A stretch of DNA of 64,000 bases from Candidatus Obscuribacterales bacterium (GCA_019752635.1 JAIELX010000054.1:62001-126000), one strand, 5' to 3'. Shown: positions 35,616 through 45,578, counted from the first letter of the stretch. Notes: a model not told the origin generated them from the letters alone. A program made the numbers and translations.

Positions 35616-36431
35616 ATGGATAAAAAACGCGCAATTGATTCGCTGGCAATCGATTTGCCTTGCCCGATTCCGTGGACTCATATGAAGGGAGACGACAAGA
35701 TTCGTCATTGTGATGTATGCGACCTTAACGTGCACAACCTTTCGGCCATGACCGAATATGAAATCGGCGATTTTCTTGCGGCGAATGCCGGTGTGCGTGT
35801 ATGTGTCAACATGTTCAAGCGCCCGGACGGAACTATCGTGACTGATCGTTGTCCCGCTGGTTTGCGGGAGTTACGGAACAGAGCGAAAAAGCTTTACCGC
35901 GCGGTTGCCGGATTCGCTGCGTTTGCAATTGCCTCTGCCGGTCCTGTGTTATCACAGCAGAAAAATACTGTTGGTGAAAAGCCCGAAACAACAGCGCAAT
36001 CCCAGAATTCTCCAGAGTGGCAAGCAGCCTTGTCGTCTTTTCGACAGGGAAAGATGGATGCTGCAATTTGCCGGTTTAAGACGCTCGCTCAAAATGACAG
36101 TTCCGGAAAGGCGAATTATTACCTTGGGCTTTCGCTGCAAGCTAAGAAGGATTACGCCGGAGCGAAGGCGCAATACTTACAGGTGCAGAAGCGGTCCGGG
36201 GATCCGCATCTAAAGCGAAGTGCTGCATCCGGACTGAAGCAGGTATCGCAGTTGATGCTCAATGAAACGCGTGCGGCCGAAGGGCGACCTTCTCGACCAC
36301 CGGACGTGCCGATGGCTGGTGGTATGGCGCCGCCGCCGCTGCTCGATCCTGCCACTAATGCGCCCTCATCGCCGACTTCGAAGGAGTCGCCCGGTCCCGT
36401 TAAGAGCGATGAAAGTAAACCGTCTAAGTAG
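35616..36431 (+). CDS. Cys-motif plus TPR membrane protein upstream of kinase 3
   Basis: A 271-residue protein. Residues 12-82 form a small cysteine domain: PCPIPW, RHCDVCDLNVHNLSAMT (C32, C35), then VCVNMFKRPDGTIVTDRCP (C63, C79). I have seen this pattern as an unnamed N-terminal domain in other phyla; it may bind zinc or iron-sulfur. One hydrophobic segment follows at about 96-112, then a short TPR-like stretch (WQAALSSFRQGKMDAAICRFKTLA; NYYLGLSLQAKKDYAGAKAQY) and a proline-rich tail. GGGAG lies 9 nt before the ATG; a GTG at 35607 is an alternative start. The kinase gene begins 27 bp later, so the two probably form one transcript and may act together. Confidence 0.72.
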   Translation: MDKKRAIDSLAIDLPCPIPWTHMKGDDKIRHCDVCDLNVHNLSAMTEYEIGDFLAANAGVRVCVNMFKRPDGTIVTDRCPAGLRELRNRAKKLYRAVAGFAAFAIASAGPVLSQQKNTVGEKPETTAQSQNSPEWQAALSSFRQGKMDAAICRFKTLAQNDSSGKANYYLGLSLQAKKDYAGAKAQYLQVQKRSGDPHLKRSAASGLKQVSQLMLNETRAAEGRPSRPPDVPMAGGMAPPPLLDPATNAPSSPTSKESPGPVKSDESKPSK

Positions 36432-36458
36432 GTGACTTTCAAAGCATTGGTCGTGTAG

Positions 36459-39400
36459 ATGCTCGCAATTCCAAGCAAGACCGTAATCAACAACTCTTTC
36501 CGAATAGTGTCTGAACTAGGCGTTGGCGGTATGGGAGCTGTTTACAAGGCGTGGCAGCTTGATTTGGATCGTGGCGTTGCTTTGAAATTTTTGCTGCCGG
36601 AATTGGTATCGGATAAGCAAGCCTTGTCTCGCTTCGAACGCGAAGGCAAAATCTTGATGTCGCTGCGACATCGCAACCTGGTGCAGTGCTATCAGTTTGG
36701 CGTGTGGCGGCAATCTTATCCGTACATTGCTATGGAGCTACTCGAGGGAAAGAGTTTCAAGAGCCTGATCGATGAGACTGGCAGGGTAAATGTCTCTACC
36801 GCTCTGGAAGTTGCAATTCAAGCGTGTGAAGGGCTGAGCGTTATTCACGATGCCGGATATACTCATCGTGATTTGAAGCCGGAAAATTTGTTTATAGAAA
36901 TGTCCGGTGATCGGTCTGAGCTTGTTGTAAAAGTAATTGATTTTGGCTTGGCTGGATTTCTCATTGATTCTGCGAAGGAACAACTGAAGCTCACTCAAAC
37001 GGGAGCACTGGTAGGCAGCATTTACTACTTGAGTCCTGAGTTGTGTTGCGGAAACGTTCCCGATGCACGAGCCGATATTTACTCGCTTGGCTGCGTAGTC
37101 TACGAATCAGTGGCGGGCGAGCCGCCACTGAGCGGAGACGATCCCATCGGCGTGATCTACAAGCATGTGCACGAGTATCCTCCCAAACTGGCAGATAGGG
37201 TAAGGGATATTGTGGTTCCCGCAGGTTTGGACTACGTGCTGCGAAAGGCGATGGCTAAGGATCCCGCGCAACGGTATCAATCAGCCGTTGCTTTTCGAGA
37301 TGATTTATTAGCAGTGAAGCAAGGAGGCTCGCTTCCTCCTGAATTCTCTGATTCGATCTTCGAGCTGCCCGCCCGTTCCGCGAAAAGGCGATTCTTGCTA
37401 CCGGCGATGTTATGCTTATTATCTTTTTCCGTGTTGTTCTTTTCCTGGTGGGTACTCTTCACCGACAAGGGCCTGGTCTCCAGCGGCAGAGCATTGTATG
37501 GAAAATCTGATAATCTGTCTCGACTGAGCGACTATTGTGATTGGTTGGTGGCCAATCATCGATCGACGGCCGCGTCATTGCTTTTGCACGAGCAAGTTCG
37601 GTCATTACCAATTGGTGATCTTGATCGCGTTCGATTATGGCTGAAGCTATGCAAGATACAGCAGGCTGAAAGAAAGACCTCGCAAGAGAAAGAATCAATT
37701 CGCCAAATTGTTAAAGAGTTTGATGCATTGCCTGCTGTCGACACAGTGACGCCGCTTTTCACCGGTGATCAGCGCGCGGTGCTGAGAGAGTTTCTGTCTC
37801 AAACGGAATCTTTCTTGAAGCAAAATTCCATTCGTTGGGATTTTGATATTGAATTCAAAGCAGCTGTATCGCGTCTTAACGCTAGATGCGTTAACTCACA
37901 TGACTATTCCACCGCTGCAATGCTACGGCAGCTCGTTCTGCATGATGATGCTTGTCGCATGGATCCACGATTCGATGCCGTGATGCGGATTGCGTTTGCT
38001 CAAGTGCTTAACATGGCAAACGACAACAAAGCCGCTGAGCTCCAGATCGATAATGCAATTGAAGTGTTGGACAAGTTCCCTAAGGCTCAGGCGAAAGTAT
38101 CGGCAATGTTGCAGAAGTCCTCTATCCTGCGTGATATCGGTATGTTTGAGGACAGCAGTGCGGAACTCAAGGTGGCTGCGAAGCGTGTCATTGACGATCT
38201 TCGTACTGCGCTTCCTGACCCGGGCGACAGAGAGATAGTGACAACATTTATCATATTAGTGGCGGAGAAGCTTTATGACAGGGGTTGGTATGACGACTCC
38301 CTGCGCTTGTGCCGTATGGCACTGGACGAAATCGAACGAGTGGAGCCCCGGGCATACTTTGCCGAGTCACTGAGGCTCATGTATGCAAAATCACTTGTCC
38401 GAGTCGGTCACTCCAAAGAAGCTCTCTCCTATGTCGGCTCTAAGGATTCACACTGGGCAAGAACTAGGTACCTTGTGCAGATAGAAATACACAGGAAGGA
38501 GAATGACTACCGCAAGTTATTGGACGACCAAAAGCGATTGCTTCAGTTCGATTCTGCTCGGATTCCGAAACAACAGAGGTTTTCTGCTGATACTTATGGA
38601 AGCACCAACGCGGTTGTGGCGACGTTGAATGCTCATGGACGGTTTAGGGAGTCGCTGAATGAGTTACGCGCTATGCGTGCTCATCTGGAAAAGCATATCG
38701 TTTTGACGCATGCGGTCACTCTTCAGATTGCCGACACATTGTATTTTCTCGGTCGCGACCGGGAGGCCGAGCTTGAGTATTCGCGAGCAGAGGCTCTCTT
38801 GCAGTTTTTGGATCAGACCACCTATCTTCCGACCAGTGGTCAGTTGCATCATGCGTATATGATCTTCGATGCAGGGAGAATTCCTGATGCTGCCAAACTG
38901 AGTGCAAGAGTAGCGGAGATGGCAACCGATCCACTTGTACGGGCAGCTGCTATTGAATTGGAGGCACGCTGCTTTCTTGCTTGCGGTGAGAGGGGGCGCG
39001 CTGTGTCCAGGGCACAATCAACGCTTCAAGTGCTTGATCAGTTTGGCCTCAATGGTACCAGAGTTTATTTGTTGGCACAGACCGACCTGGTGGAGTCTTT
39101 TGCGTTAGCCGGCGATTTGAAGCATGCAACCGAGGCCTGGCAGAAACTCGCTAGTCTGCCTGCCTGGTGCAGGGATGCTCGCGATTCCATCTCTGTAGCA
39201 CGTGCCGGCGCACTTCTCGGTGTTCTGAGCGGCGATGCGCGTTATGGACGGTTGTTGCGCGAGTTATCTCGCAACAAGCAGTCCCCTGCGATCAATCTCA
39301 ATGATGCTTGGCTGGCGACCACGCTTTTGGAAGTTAGCGCGCTGTCGGATGAGGCTCGACAGTTTGAGGACAAGAAAGCGAATACCGTTGGCGAACTGGT

Positions 39401-39479
39401 CTCAGCTTTTGGAAAGGACTGTCCTGTTGTGAGGCGCGCCATGAGTGTTCGAAGTCCGACCGGTCTTGCGCCCGGATAG
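36459..39479 (+). CDS. transmembrane Ser/Thr protein kinase with TPR-like outer region (kinase 3)
   Basis: A 1006-residue membrane kinase with canonical active-site residues: GVGGMGAVYKA (21-31), K43, E62, HRDLKPEN (136-143) with the normal lysine K140, DFG (161-163) and SPEL. A membrane span lies at about 312-334. The 670-residue outer part is helical and repeat-like (AVMRIAFAQVLNMANDNKAAELQIDNA), similar in plan to kinases 1 and 2. The post-membrane stretch SRLSDYCDWLVANH loosely recalls the YYxNWL stretch of the other two. No clear ribosome site precedes the ATG. The last 78 bases overlap the convergent phosphotriesterase-family gene. Confidence 0.88.
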   Translation: MLAIPSKTVINNSFRIVSELGVGGMGAVYKAWQLDLDRGVALKFLLPELVSDKQALSRFEREGKILMSLRHRNLVQCYQFGVWRQSYPYIAMELLEGKSFKSLIDETGRVNVSTALEVAIQACEGLSVIHDAGYTHRDLKPENLFIEMSGDRSELVVKVIDFGLAGFLIDSAKEQLKLTQTGALVGSIYYLSPELCCGNVPDARADIYSLGCVVYESVAGEPPLSGDDPIGVIYKHVHEYPPKLADRVRDIVVPAGLDYVLRKAMAKDPAQRYQSAVAFRDDLLAVKQGGSLPPEFSDSIFELPARSAKRRFLLPAMLCLLSFSVLFFSWWVLFTDKGLVSSGRALYGKSDNLSRLSDYCDWLVANHRSTAASLLLHEQVRSLPIGDLDRVRLWLKLCKIQQAERKTSQEKESIRQIVKEFDALPAVDTVTPLFTGDQRAVLREFLSQTESFLKQNSIRWDFDIEFKAAVSRLNARCVNSHDYSTAAMLRQLVLHDDACRMDPRFDAVMRIAFAQVLNMANDNKAAELQIDNAIEVLDKFPKAQAKVSAMLQKSSILRDIGMFEDSSAELKVAAKRVIDDLRTALPDPGDREIVTTFIILVAEKLYDRGWYDDSLRLCRMALDEIERVEPRAYFAESLRLMYAKSLVRVGHSKEALSYVGSKDSHWARTRYLVQIEIHRKENDYRKLLDDQKRLLQFDSARIPKQQRFSADTYGSTNAVVATLNAHGRFRESLNELRAMRAHLEKHIVLTHAVTLQIADTLYFLGRDREAELEYSRAEALLQFLDQTTYLPTSGQLHHAYMIFDAGRIPDAAKLSARVAEMATDPLVRAAAIELEARCFLACGERGRAVSRAQSTLQVLDQFGLNGTRVYLLAQTDLVESFALAGDLKHATEAWQKLASLPAWCRDARDSISVARAGALLGVLSGDARYGRLLRELSRNKQSPAINLNDAWLATTLLEVSALSDEARQFEDKKANTVGELVSAFGKDCPVVRRAMSVRSPTGLAPG

Positions 39480-40526
39480 AAACTTGGCGGGATTATTGAT
39501 TAGTAGATTCGCCAGAGTGCTTTCGCTTACTCCGCGTTTCTTGAGTTCCGGCACTATAGTTCGCAGAATGTGATCATATCCGTTTCCGCCGAACTCACGA
39601 AGTTGCATCTTTGTGCAGATGTCCTGCGACAAAAGAATCTGTTCTTCGAAGCCTGCCTCAAGAAGGTGCAGCAGCGAATCAATTCTTTCTGCGTCTGTGG
39701 GCTCTTTTACGTCATCTTCGTCAAAGCGGCATTCAGACCCGAAACAATCAAATTCAATGAAGCACCCTCTCTTTGCCAGACTGAGATGATAGGGCAAGTC
39801 GGTTCGCTCATCCAGGTGACTAAGGGCGACATACTGAGAATCGACGCCGCAGTTTTCCAGAAGGTCCAGGACATTGTTTCCTTCGCTGGCGAATATAGTT
39901 AAATGGATGTTGATTGGAGCCCCGGTAACTTGGTGAGCAATCGCTGCTGCTTTGAGAACTTTTGCTTCGTCCACATGCACCGGGGCACCTGTTCCCAGCT
40001 CACCGATGATACCGGCGCGAATATCGGTGCCGCACATCCCTTCAAGCAGGTCGGTGATCATTTGGTTGGCAAGTTCATCGACAGTTAAGGCGCTAACTTC
40101 CGCAGGATGAGCCCGTTTGACGTAGAATCCGGTGCCGGCAATGATATTCAAACCAGTCTTGAGGGAAATGTCGCGCAGTCGCCGGGGATAGGGACCGATC
40201 GATCTGGTGGAGAGATCGACGACAGTCTGCCCTCCTTTGGATTTGAACAATCCTAGTTCCTTTTCTGCTATATCTGCATCGTCCAACAACAAGTTATCGC
40301 GATTATGATATGGATCGCCGACGAGCACTTCGCGGTCAAGATCCTTTACCGATGCATCTACGATTGAACGTCGCTCTTCGCTGCGAGGATGACACCACCA
40401 GCAACTCAGATCCAGGAAAATGTGCTCGTGGCAGAGTGTAATTCCTAATTGACTCGCATCAATCGGCCCTAACACCGTTGTCACTTGGCCGGAGACGCTG
40501 TTGCCGGACGGTCGAGCCGAATTCAT
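39402..40526 (-). CDS. phosphotriesterase-family metal-dependent hydrolase
   Basis: A 374-residue amidohydrolase-superfamily TIM barrel of the phosphotriesterase/Php group. The metal ligands are visible: HEH (H33, H35), H208 in INIHLT, H237 in LSHLDE and D302 in LLSQDI. The bridging position, a carboxylated lysine in true phosphotriesterases, is glutamate E176 (GIIGELGTG), as in Php-like members. This points to a lactonase or other esterase role rather than phosphotriester hydrolysis. A GGAGG-type site lies before the ATG within the end of the MFS gene, which stops 2 bp upstream, so the two form an operon. The 3' end overlaps kinase 3 by 78 bases. Confidence 0.85.
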   Translation of the reverse strand: MNSARPSGNSVSGQVTTVLGPIDASQLGITLCHEHIFLDLSCWWCHPRSEERRSIVDASVKDLDREVLVGDPYHNRDNLLLDDADIAEKELGLFKSKGGQTVVDLSTRSIGPYPRRLRDISLKTGLNIIAGTGFYVKRAHPAEVSALTVDELANQMITDLLEGMCGTDIRAGIIGELGTGAPVHVDEAKVLKAAAIAHQVTGAPINIHLTIFASEGNNVLDLLENCGVDSQYVALSHLDERTDLPYHLSLAKRGCFIEFDCFGSECRFDEDDVKEPTDAERIDSLLHLLEAGFEEQILLSQDICTKMQLREFGGNGYDHILRTIVPELKKRGVSESTLANLLINNPAKFLSGRKTGRTSNTHGAPHNRTVLSKS

Positions 40527-40528
40527 TA

Positions 40529-41839
40529 TTACCCCCCTCCTTTCCCTGCGATGGCAGGCACTTTATCCCGCTGCCTCTCTTCTTCAGGCGCTTCTTCTTC
40601 TTCTCCTACTTCTTCTTTTCCGTTGAGCGTCTGAACTTTTGCTCTATCGGGAAATGCAAATTTTAGCAGGGTCAATAGCAGCACTACGCCTGCCAGGTTG
40701 AGAGCCGCGTCACAGAGGAACAGCCCTTTTGTGCCGCAGACCTGGTGTGACTTTCCGTCGAGAAAGAGAACGTATGCAATTGCCTGGTTTCCGGCCGCAG
40801 GAAAGACAGAGTACAGCGTAGAAGCTGTGCTGCCGGCGGTGCCCACAATTTCGTAGACTACTGCGGAAAATGACGCATAGGCTAACCCGGCTATAAGCAG
40901 ATAGCTCAGAGCGCCGATTATGAACGTGATAGGCGTGTGCGGGGCGAAAGCCATGACCGAGCAACAAAGTGCCGTGAGCAGGCCTGAGAGCAGATAGAAC
41001 TTTCTGCGGTCGCAGCGATCGAGCAAGAAGCCGCTGGCAAGGGCACCGCCGGCGGTGACTAGTCCTCCGCCGTAACCGTTGATCCACTCAATCATCTGGT
41101 GCGATACGTGATAGTCGCTACTCAGGCCGGAGAACAAATTTGTTAGCGCGACGGTGCCAACCGGCGAGAGGCAAAACAGAATTCCTGTCCATCCTTGCCT
41201 CGCGCGCACAGCTTTCCAAACTTCCTTGCCCATACTGCCGAGGTGTCTTAACAGTGGCTGTTTGAGCGGTGCCGCTTCCTTAATGAACAACGCCACGAAT
41301 GACGGCACTATGATCATCAAAGCAAGCGCTATTGCCGTTATCGACGGAGTGGAGTTGTTGAACAGCGTAAGGACTACTCCACCGCCCAGTGCAGCTGCGC
41401 CTAGATTGCCTGCATTGACGAAGCCGGCCGCTCGACCACGTTTTGCGGGATCGACCGTGGTCGCTACCAGTGCACCGTTGCACGAGGCTACCATTCCGAC
41501 AAGCGCTTGTCCTGCTACCATGAGGATTTGATACTCGGTGAGCTGGTCCGGAAGTCTTAGTAACAACGTTGCGGCTAAACAGATTGCGCCAAGGCACGAG
41601 CAGAGAATTAACCAGCTTCGGCGGCGAATGCCCAGGTCGATGACGGGCGCCCAGAAAAGTTGATATGCAGCAGGAAGGAACGTTAGCGCCGCTATTGCGG
41701 CAATAGTCTCAATCGGGATTCCGTGCTTGCGCAGAATAAAGGGCATTGCAACGCCACAGTATGTGCCTGCGACGCCGTACGGAATGTTCGTAATCCCAAA
41801 AATCCACGGGGGCGCAAAGCGAGTCTGCGGCGCATTCAT
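40529..41839 (-). CDS. MFS transporter
   Basis: A 436-residue integral membrane protein with about 12 hydrophobic segments (for example IETIAAIAALTFLPAAYQLF and TFIIGALSYLLIAGLAYASF). The loop between the second and third segments reads APVIDLGIRRRSW, the place of the MFS motif A. It resembles the AmpG/peptide-type branch of the superfamily in length and start, but no substrate can be assigned. The cytosolic C-terminus is a charged tail (GEEEEAPEEERQRDK). GAGGGAGG lies just before the ATG. Co-transcription with the phosphotriesterase-family gene suggests that the transported compound may be the hydrolase's substrate or product. Confidence 0.83.
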   Translation of the reverse strand: MNAPQTRFAPPWIFGITNIPYGVAGTYCGVAMPFILRKHGIPIETIAAIAALTFLPAAYQLFWAPVIDLGIRRRSWLILCSCLGAICLAATLLLRLPDQLTEYQILMVAGQALVGMVASCNGALVATTVDPAKRGRAAGFVNAGNLGAAALGGGVVLTLFNNSTPSITAIALALMIIVPSFVALFIKEAAPLKQPLLRHLGSMGKEVWKAVRARQGWTGILFCLSPVGTVALTNLFSGLSSDYHVSHQMIEWINGYGGGLVTAGGALASGFLLDRCDRRKFYLLSGLLTALCCSVMAFAPHTPITFIIGALSYLLIAGLAYASFSAVVYEIVGTAGSTASTLYSVFPAAGNQAIAYVLFLDGKSHQVCGTKGLFLCDAALNLAGVVLLLTLLKFAFPDRAKVQTLNGKEEVGEEEEAPEEERQRDKVPAIAGKGGG

Positions 41840-41998
41840 GGTCGCCTCCCTCGGCTGCTATTAGCCTGGAATGGAATCCAAGAATTCTACGCCACTTTCT
41901 CTTTAATTGATCATCGGATTCGCCTGCTTGACATTCCTTCCGTGCTCCCGCATCCGCTCAGGCATTTCCGGCATTGCCGCCGGTCGATCTTCGCGGAG

Positions 41999-43222
41999 TT
42001 ATCGCAACGCCAGTTGGCGGCGTTCCTGAAGCTGACACAAAGCATCAACCATCGCAGTTCGCACTTGTCTGTCGAGAATATGGACCGCTTTGTCCGGATC
42101 TCGGGTAAATGAAGGCCAAAGGGTAATCAACTCAATTGGTTGTCCGCAGTCGATAGATGCGAGCCGATGTCCTTTTGCACTCGTTTTGTTCGTAAGGATG
42201 CCTTCCAGGCGATCGATCAGCCGCCAGGCTGATTCCAGGGTGAAGTATCGTTGCTGGAGAGTGCTTGAGATAATAAGCAGCTGCTGCATGAGATCAAGAG
42301 CAGTGAGAGATGCTCTGGCTTGCGCTCGGGCTTGCTTGTCCAGGTGTTCACCGAATTCAGACTCGAGTGAAGGCTCGCTTTGCAGCAGCCTTTCGATGCA
42401 TCCGCGTACACTATGGAGTATGCTGCTTTCGCTTTGGGCATCGTCCACGTCTAAACCGTTGTAGTGAGCCACTTTCAGTGCCACCGTTTTTACCAAACGA
42501 AGCAAGCGCGTAGCGGGAGCCAAGTCGATGCCGCCATCGATGCCGTAGTGATTTTCGATCTGGTCAAGAAATGCGGCGATGACGCGCATAAGCCGAGACT
42601 CGAGTGAAAAGCTGAAGCGCGTAAGTCCCAGCTTCGTTTCCAGCATGATTAAAGTGTCGAGAAGTGGTTGAATGGCGTCGTCCAAAACTTCGTAGTTGGC
42701 AACTACTGGCAGAATGAAAACGGATTTTTGCTCTTGATGCAGGAGCAATCGGCCTTGTGCCTCGAAAATGTTTGTCAGCCCGTCTTCCTTCAAGGGACGG
42801 ATCTCGTCGTCACGCCCCGTGACGTCTCCTTCCGGGAACATCAACAGCTTTCTGCGGTTGTCCGTGATCAGGCAAATGGTTGCTTCTTTCGACTCTAAGT
42901 CTTCCTCCTCTCCCCTTATAACAGAGTATGCGCCTGCTCTTCTCATGCACCACCGGTTGTGCTTATTGAACTGTTCGCGCGCCGCCAGGTAGAGAAACTC
43001 GTCTCCGCTATGTTTGGACAATGCGTAAGCGGTTACAGGGTCCAACCTGTCCGAGTGGTTCATCAGAACCACCGCGTTGGCGCCGGCGAGCTTTCGCAGC
43101 GTCGTGACGCACCGTGCTGTCGGACGTACGTCTAACTTTTCTATTTGCATAACAATAGAGACAACGAACTTTGTGAACGCGATGAACTGCGAGTTTGGTT
43201 TTGGAGAAATGAAATTGGACAT
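41999..43222 (-). CDS. PlsC-like acyltransferase
   Basis: A 407-residue protein with the glycerolipid acyltransferase motifs: NHSDRLD (NHX4D, residues 55-61), a possible second block IRGEEEDLESKE and the FPEGDVTG motif. These mark the catalytic histidine/aspartate pair and the phosphate-binding site. The C-terminal 180 residues are alpha-helical and not typical of PlsC, including LLQSEPSLESEFGEHLDKQA. It probably acylates a lysophospholipid or another polar lipid at the inner face of the membrane. The ATG at 43222 (MSNFISPKPN) with AGGA about 10 nt upstream is preferred to the longer frame from 43342. Confidence 0.8.
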   Translation of the reverse strand: MSNFISPKPNSQFIAFTKFVVSIVMQIEKLDVRPTARCVTTLRKLAGANAVVLMNHSDRLDPVTAYALSKHSGDEFLYLAAREQFNKHNRWCMRRAGAYSVIRGEEEDLESKEATICLITDNRRKLLMFPEGDVTGRDDEIRPLKEDGLTNIFEAQGRLLLHQEQKSVFILPVVANYEVLDDAIQPLLDTLIMLETKLGLTRFSFSLESRLMRVIAAFLDQIENHYGIDGGIDLAPATRLLRLVKTVALKVAHYNGLDVDDAQSESSILHSVRGCIERLLQSEPSLESEFGEHLDKQARAQARASLTALDLMQQLLIISSTLQQRYFTLESAWRLIDRLEGILTNKTSAKGHRLASIDCGQPIELITLWPSFTRDPDKAVHILDRQVRTAMVDALCQLQERRQLALR

Positions 43223-43424
43223 TGGTAGTCGTCCTGTTTGAGAGCTAGAGACGCCTGCACACATTGCCCTGTTCCAATTGAAATTTGAAATTTCCAAAGC
43301 CGGGTTCTTGCAGTGTCTCCCGGGGATGATACCGTCGCGCAATTACATCCCGGAACATGTACAGCCGGCTCGCATCTAAGTAGTAGTCGGTGCGCGACCG
43401 TATTTGAGGAATGACCTGTAATCT

Positions 43425-45578
43425 ATGCCATTCAAAGTGAGCGTCGGACCGCCCGTCCTGGCAATCAACCAGGGCAATACGTTCATGGTGACGGATTTGG
43501 ACGGTCAAATCGGTGACCACGGCGAAGGTGGTATCTTTTCGAACGACACCAGGTACGTAAGTCACTACAAGATTTATTCGAATGACAAAGAGTGGACGAT
43601 GTTATCGTCCAGTTTGATCGATCATTCTACGGCGCGCATCTGCCTGGTCAATCAATCTTTGTTGACCGAACGCGGGGAGATACCGGCGGAGTCCCTTGCT
43701 CTAACCGTTACTAGATTCGTCGGAAGGGGCATCTGCGAGCATCTGGAAATTAGCAATTACTCGAAGCAGCGAGTGCGATTCAACTTGGAAATTGCCATTC
43801 GCTCTGATTTCGCCGATCTGTTTGAAGTCCGTTGGCACCGGTTCTATCGCAGGGGAAGAATTGAAACAAGCTGGGACGATGATGCAAACATACTTCAAAT
43901 GCTCTATCGTAATGGGGAATTTCGGCGGGAGTTGCTGTACAAAGTGACTTCGTCGTCGACACCCACCCATTTTGCAAATGGACGAGTGGTGCTTGAGCTG
44001 GAGATTGATCCTGCCCGAACGTGGAGCACGCGCAACTACTTTGACCTGGTTTCAGGCGACGGGGTTCACTCCGACATGTGCAGCGAAACTAGCGATGGTT
44101 TTGCTGCGCTGCAAGAGCTTTGGTTGGCTGAGGCAACCAGGCTCACGACTTCGAACGAGGAAATCTACAGACTTTACCGTCAGTCGGTCGACGATATCGG
44201 AGCATTGCGATTTTACGAACAGAAGTTGGGTTTGGACATGTGGATCCCCGCAGCAGGCGTTCCGTGGTACGTAACGATTTTCGGCCGCGACAGTTTGTTT
44301 GTCAGTTTGCAGAACATGTTCGTCAACTCAAAGCTAGCGATGGGTACGCTGACCGCCTTGTCTTCGCTACAAGCTGTTGAGCGCGATGACTGGCGCGATG
44401 CGGAGCCCGGTAAGATTCCGCATGAAATGCGTTATGGTGAATTGGCGCACTTCAACAAGATTCCCCATACACCATACTATGGTACCGCCGACGCTACACC
44501 TCTTTTCTTGACCGTCTTGCATGAAACCTGGAAGTGGAGGGGAGACTTAGATACGGTAAAGTCATACCGCGATGTTGCCTTGCGTTGCCTTGAATGGATC
44601 GATCATGGAGGCGATAGCGACGGGGATGGCTTCCAGGAATACCAAACGCGTTCGGCCGAAGGTTACGAAAATATGTGTTGGAAGGATTCGCCGGACAGCA
44701 TTATGTATCCTGACGGCAGCCTTGTAAGTCAACCCAAGTCCGTGTGCGAGCTTCAAGGGTATGTGTTTGACGCGTGGTTACGCAGTGCGGAATTGTTTGA
44801 TGCTTTGGGCGAACAGGATACAGCCAGGGAGTTGCGTGCGAAGGCGTGGAAGCTGCAGACCGCATTCGAGGACCGTTTTTGGTGCGAGGATCTTGGATTC
44901 TATGCTCTTGCACTTGATTCCTTTAAGAAACCGGCAAAAACACTAGCGTCGAATGTCGGTCACCTTCTTTGGAGTGGAATCTGTGCACCGGATCGGGCGA
45001 ACAGGGTAATTGATCGATTCTTTCAACCGGATTTCTGGAGCGGGTGGGGCATCAGGACTTTGCCCGAAGGTCATCCGTCATACAATCCGCATTCCTATCA
45101 CAATGGTTCAGTGTGGCCTCACGACAATGCGATTATTGCCCTGGGGTGCAGGCGGTACGGTCGCCCGGAGCGGGCGGCGGAGATTGCGCGGGACATTTCG
45201 CGTGCAGCGGAACACTTCTTCAGCAATCGACTACCGGAACTGTACGCTGGTGTTTCGCGCACAAAAGGGGGATTCCCCGTGCAATATGCACGCGCAAACG
45301 TGCCTCAAGCCTGGGCGGCCGGGGCTTCTTTCCATTTGCTTTCGGCCATTCTCGGATTGCAAGCCGACGTACCGTCCGGCAAGTTCTTCGTTGACCCGGT
45401 GCTTCCTCGCTGGTTGCCCGATGTTCGACTTCAGGGTGTGCGCGTGGGCTCGGCGGTACTGGATTTGAAAGTATGGCGCGAAGGTTCCGAAACCAAGTGG
45501 GATGCGCATGTGACAGGCGGCGATTTAATCGTGGAGCAGCGCTCTTCGTCTCCCTGGATTCGCAACCGAGATGATTAG
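43425..45578 (+). CDS. amylo-alpha-1,6-glucosidase family (glycogen debranching-like) enzyme
   Basis: A 717-residue protein. Residues 1-210 are the bacterial GDE N-terminal domain (NQGNTFMVTDLDGQI, GGIFSNDTRYVSHY). The rest is an (alpha/alpha)6 barrel of the GH15/GH63-related debranching type: WIPAAGVPWYVTIFGRDSLF with the usual FGRDS motif, MRYGELAHF, DSDGDGFQEYQ, NCWKDS-type segment MCWKDSPDSIMYPDG, WSGWGIRTL and PHSYHNGSVWPHDNA. It likely trims alpha-1,6 branches of glycogen or related alpha-glucans. It diverges from the acyltransferase gene over about 200 bp. The stop overlaps the convergent pseudouridine synthase gene by 4 bases. Confidence 0.9.
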   Translation: MPFKVSVGPPVLAINQGNTFMVTDLDGQIGDHGEGGIFSNDTRYVSHYKIYSNDKEWTMLSSSLIDHSTARICLVNQSLLTERGEIPAESLALTVTRFVGRGICEHLEISNYSKQRVRFNLEIAIRSDFADLFEVRWHRFYRRGRIETSWDDDANILQMLYRNGEFRRELLYKVTSSSTPTHFANGRVVLELEIDPARTWSTRNYFDLVSGDGVHSDMCSETSDGFAALQELWLAEATRLTTSNEEIYRLYRQSVDDIGALRFYEQKLGLDMWIPAAGVPWYVTIFGRDSLFVSLQNMFVNSKLAMGTLTALSSLQAVERDDWRDAEPGKIPHEMRYGELAHFNKIPHTPYYGTADATPLFLTVLHETWKWRGDLDTVKSYRDVALRCLEWIDHGGDSDGDGFQEYQTRSAEGYENMCWKDSPDSIMYPDGSLVSQPKSVCELQGYVFDAWLRSAELFDALGEQDTARELRAKAWKLQTAFEDRFWCEDLGFYALALDSFKKPAKTLASNVGHLLWSGICAPDRANRVIDRFFQPDFWSGWGIRTLPEGHPSYNPHSYHNGSVWPHDNAIIALGCRRYGRPERAAEIARDISRAAEHFFSNRLPELYAGVSRTKGGFPVQYARANVPQAWAAGASFHLLSAILGLQADVPSGKFFVDPVLPRWLPDVRLQGVRVGSAVLDLKVWREGSETKWDAHVTGGDLIVEQRSSSPWIRNRDD

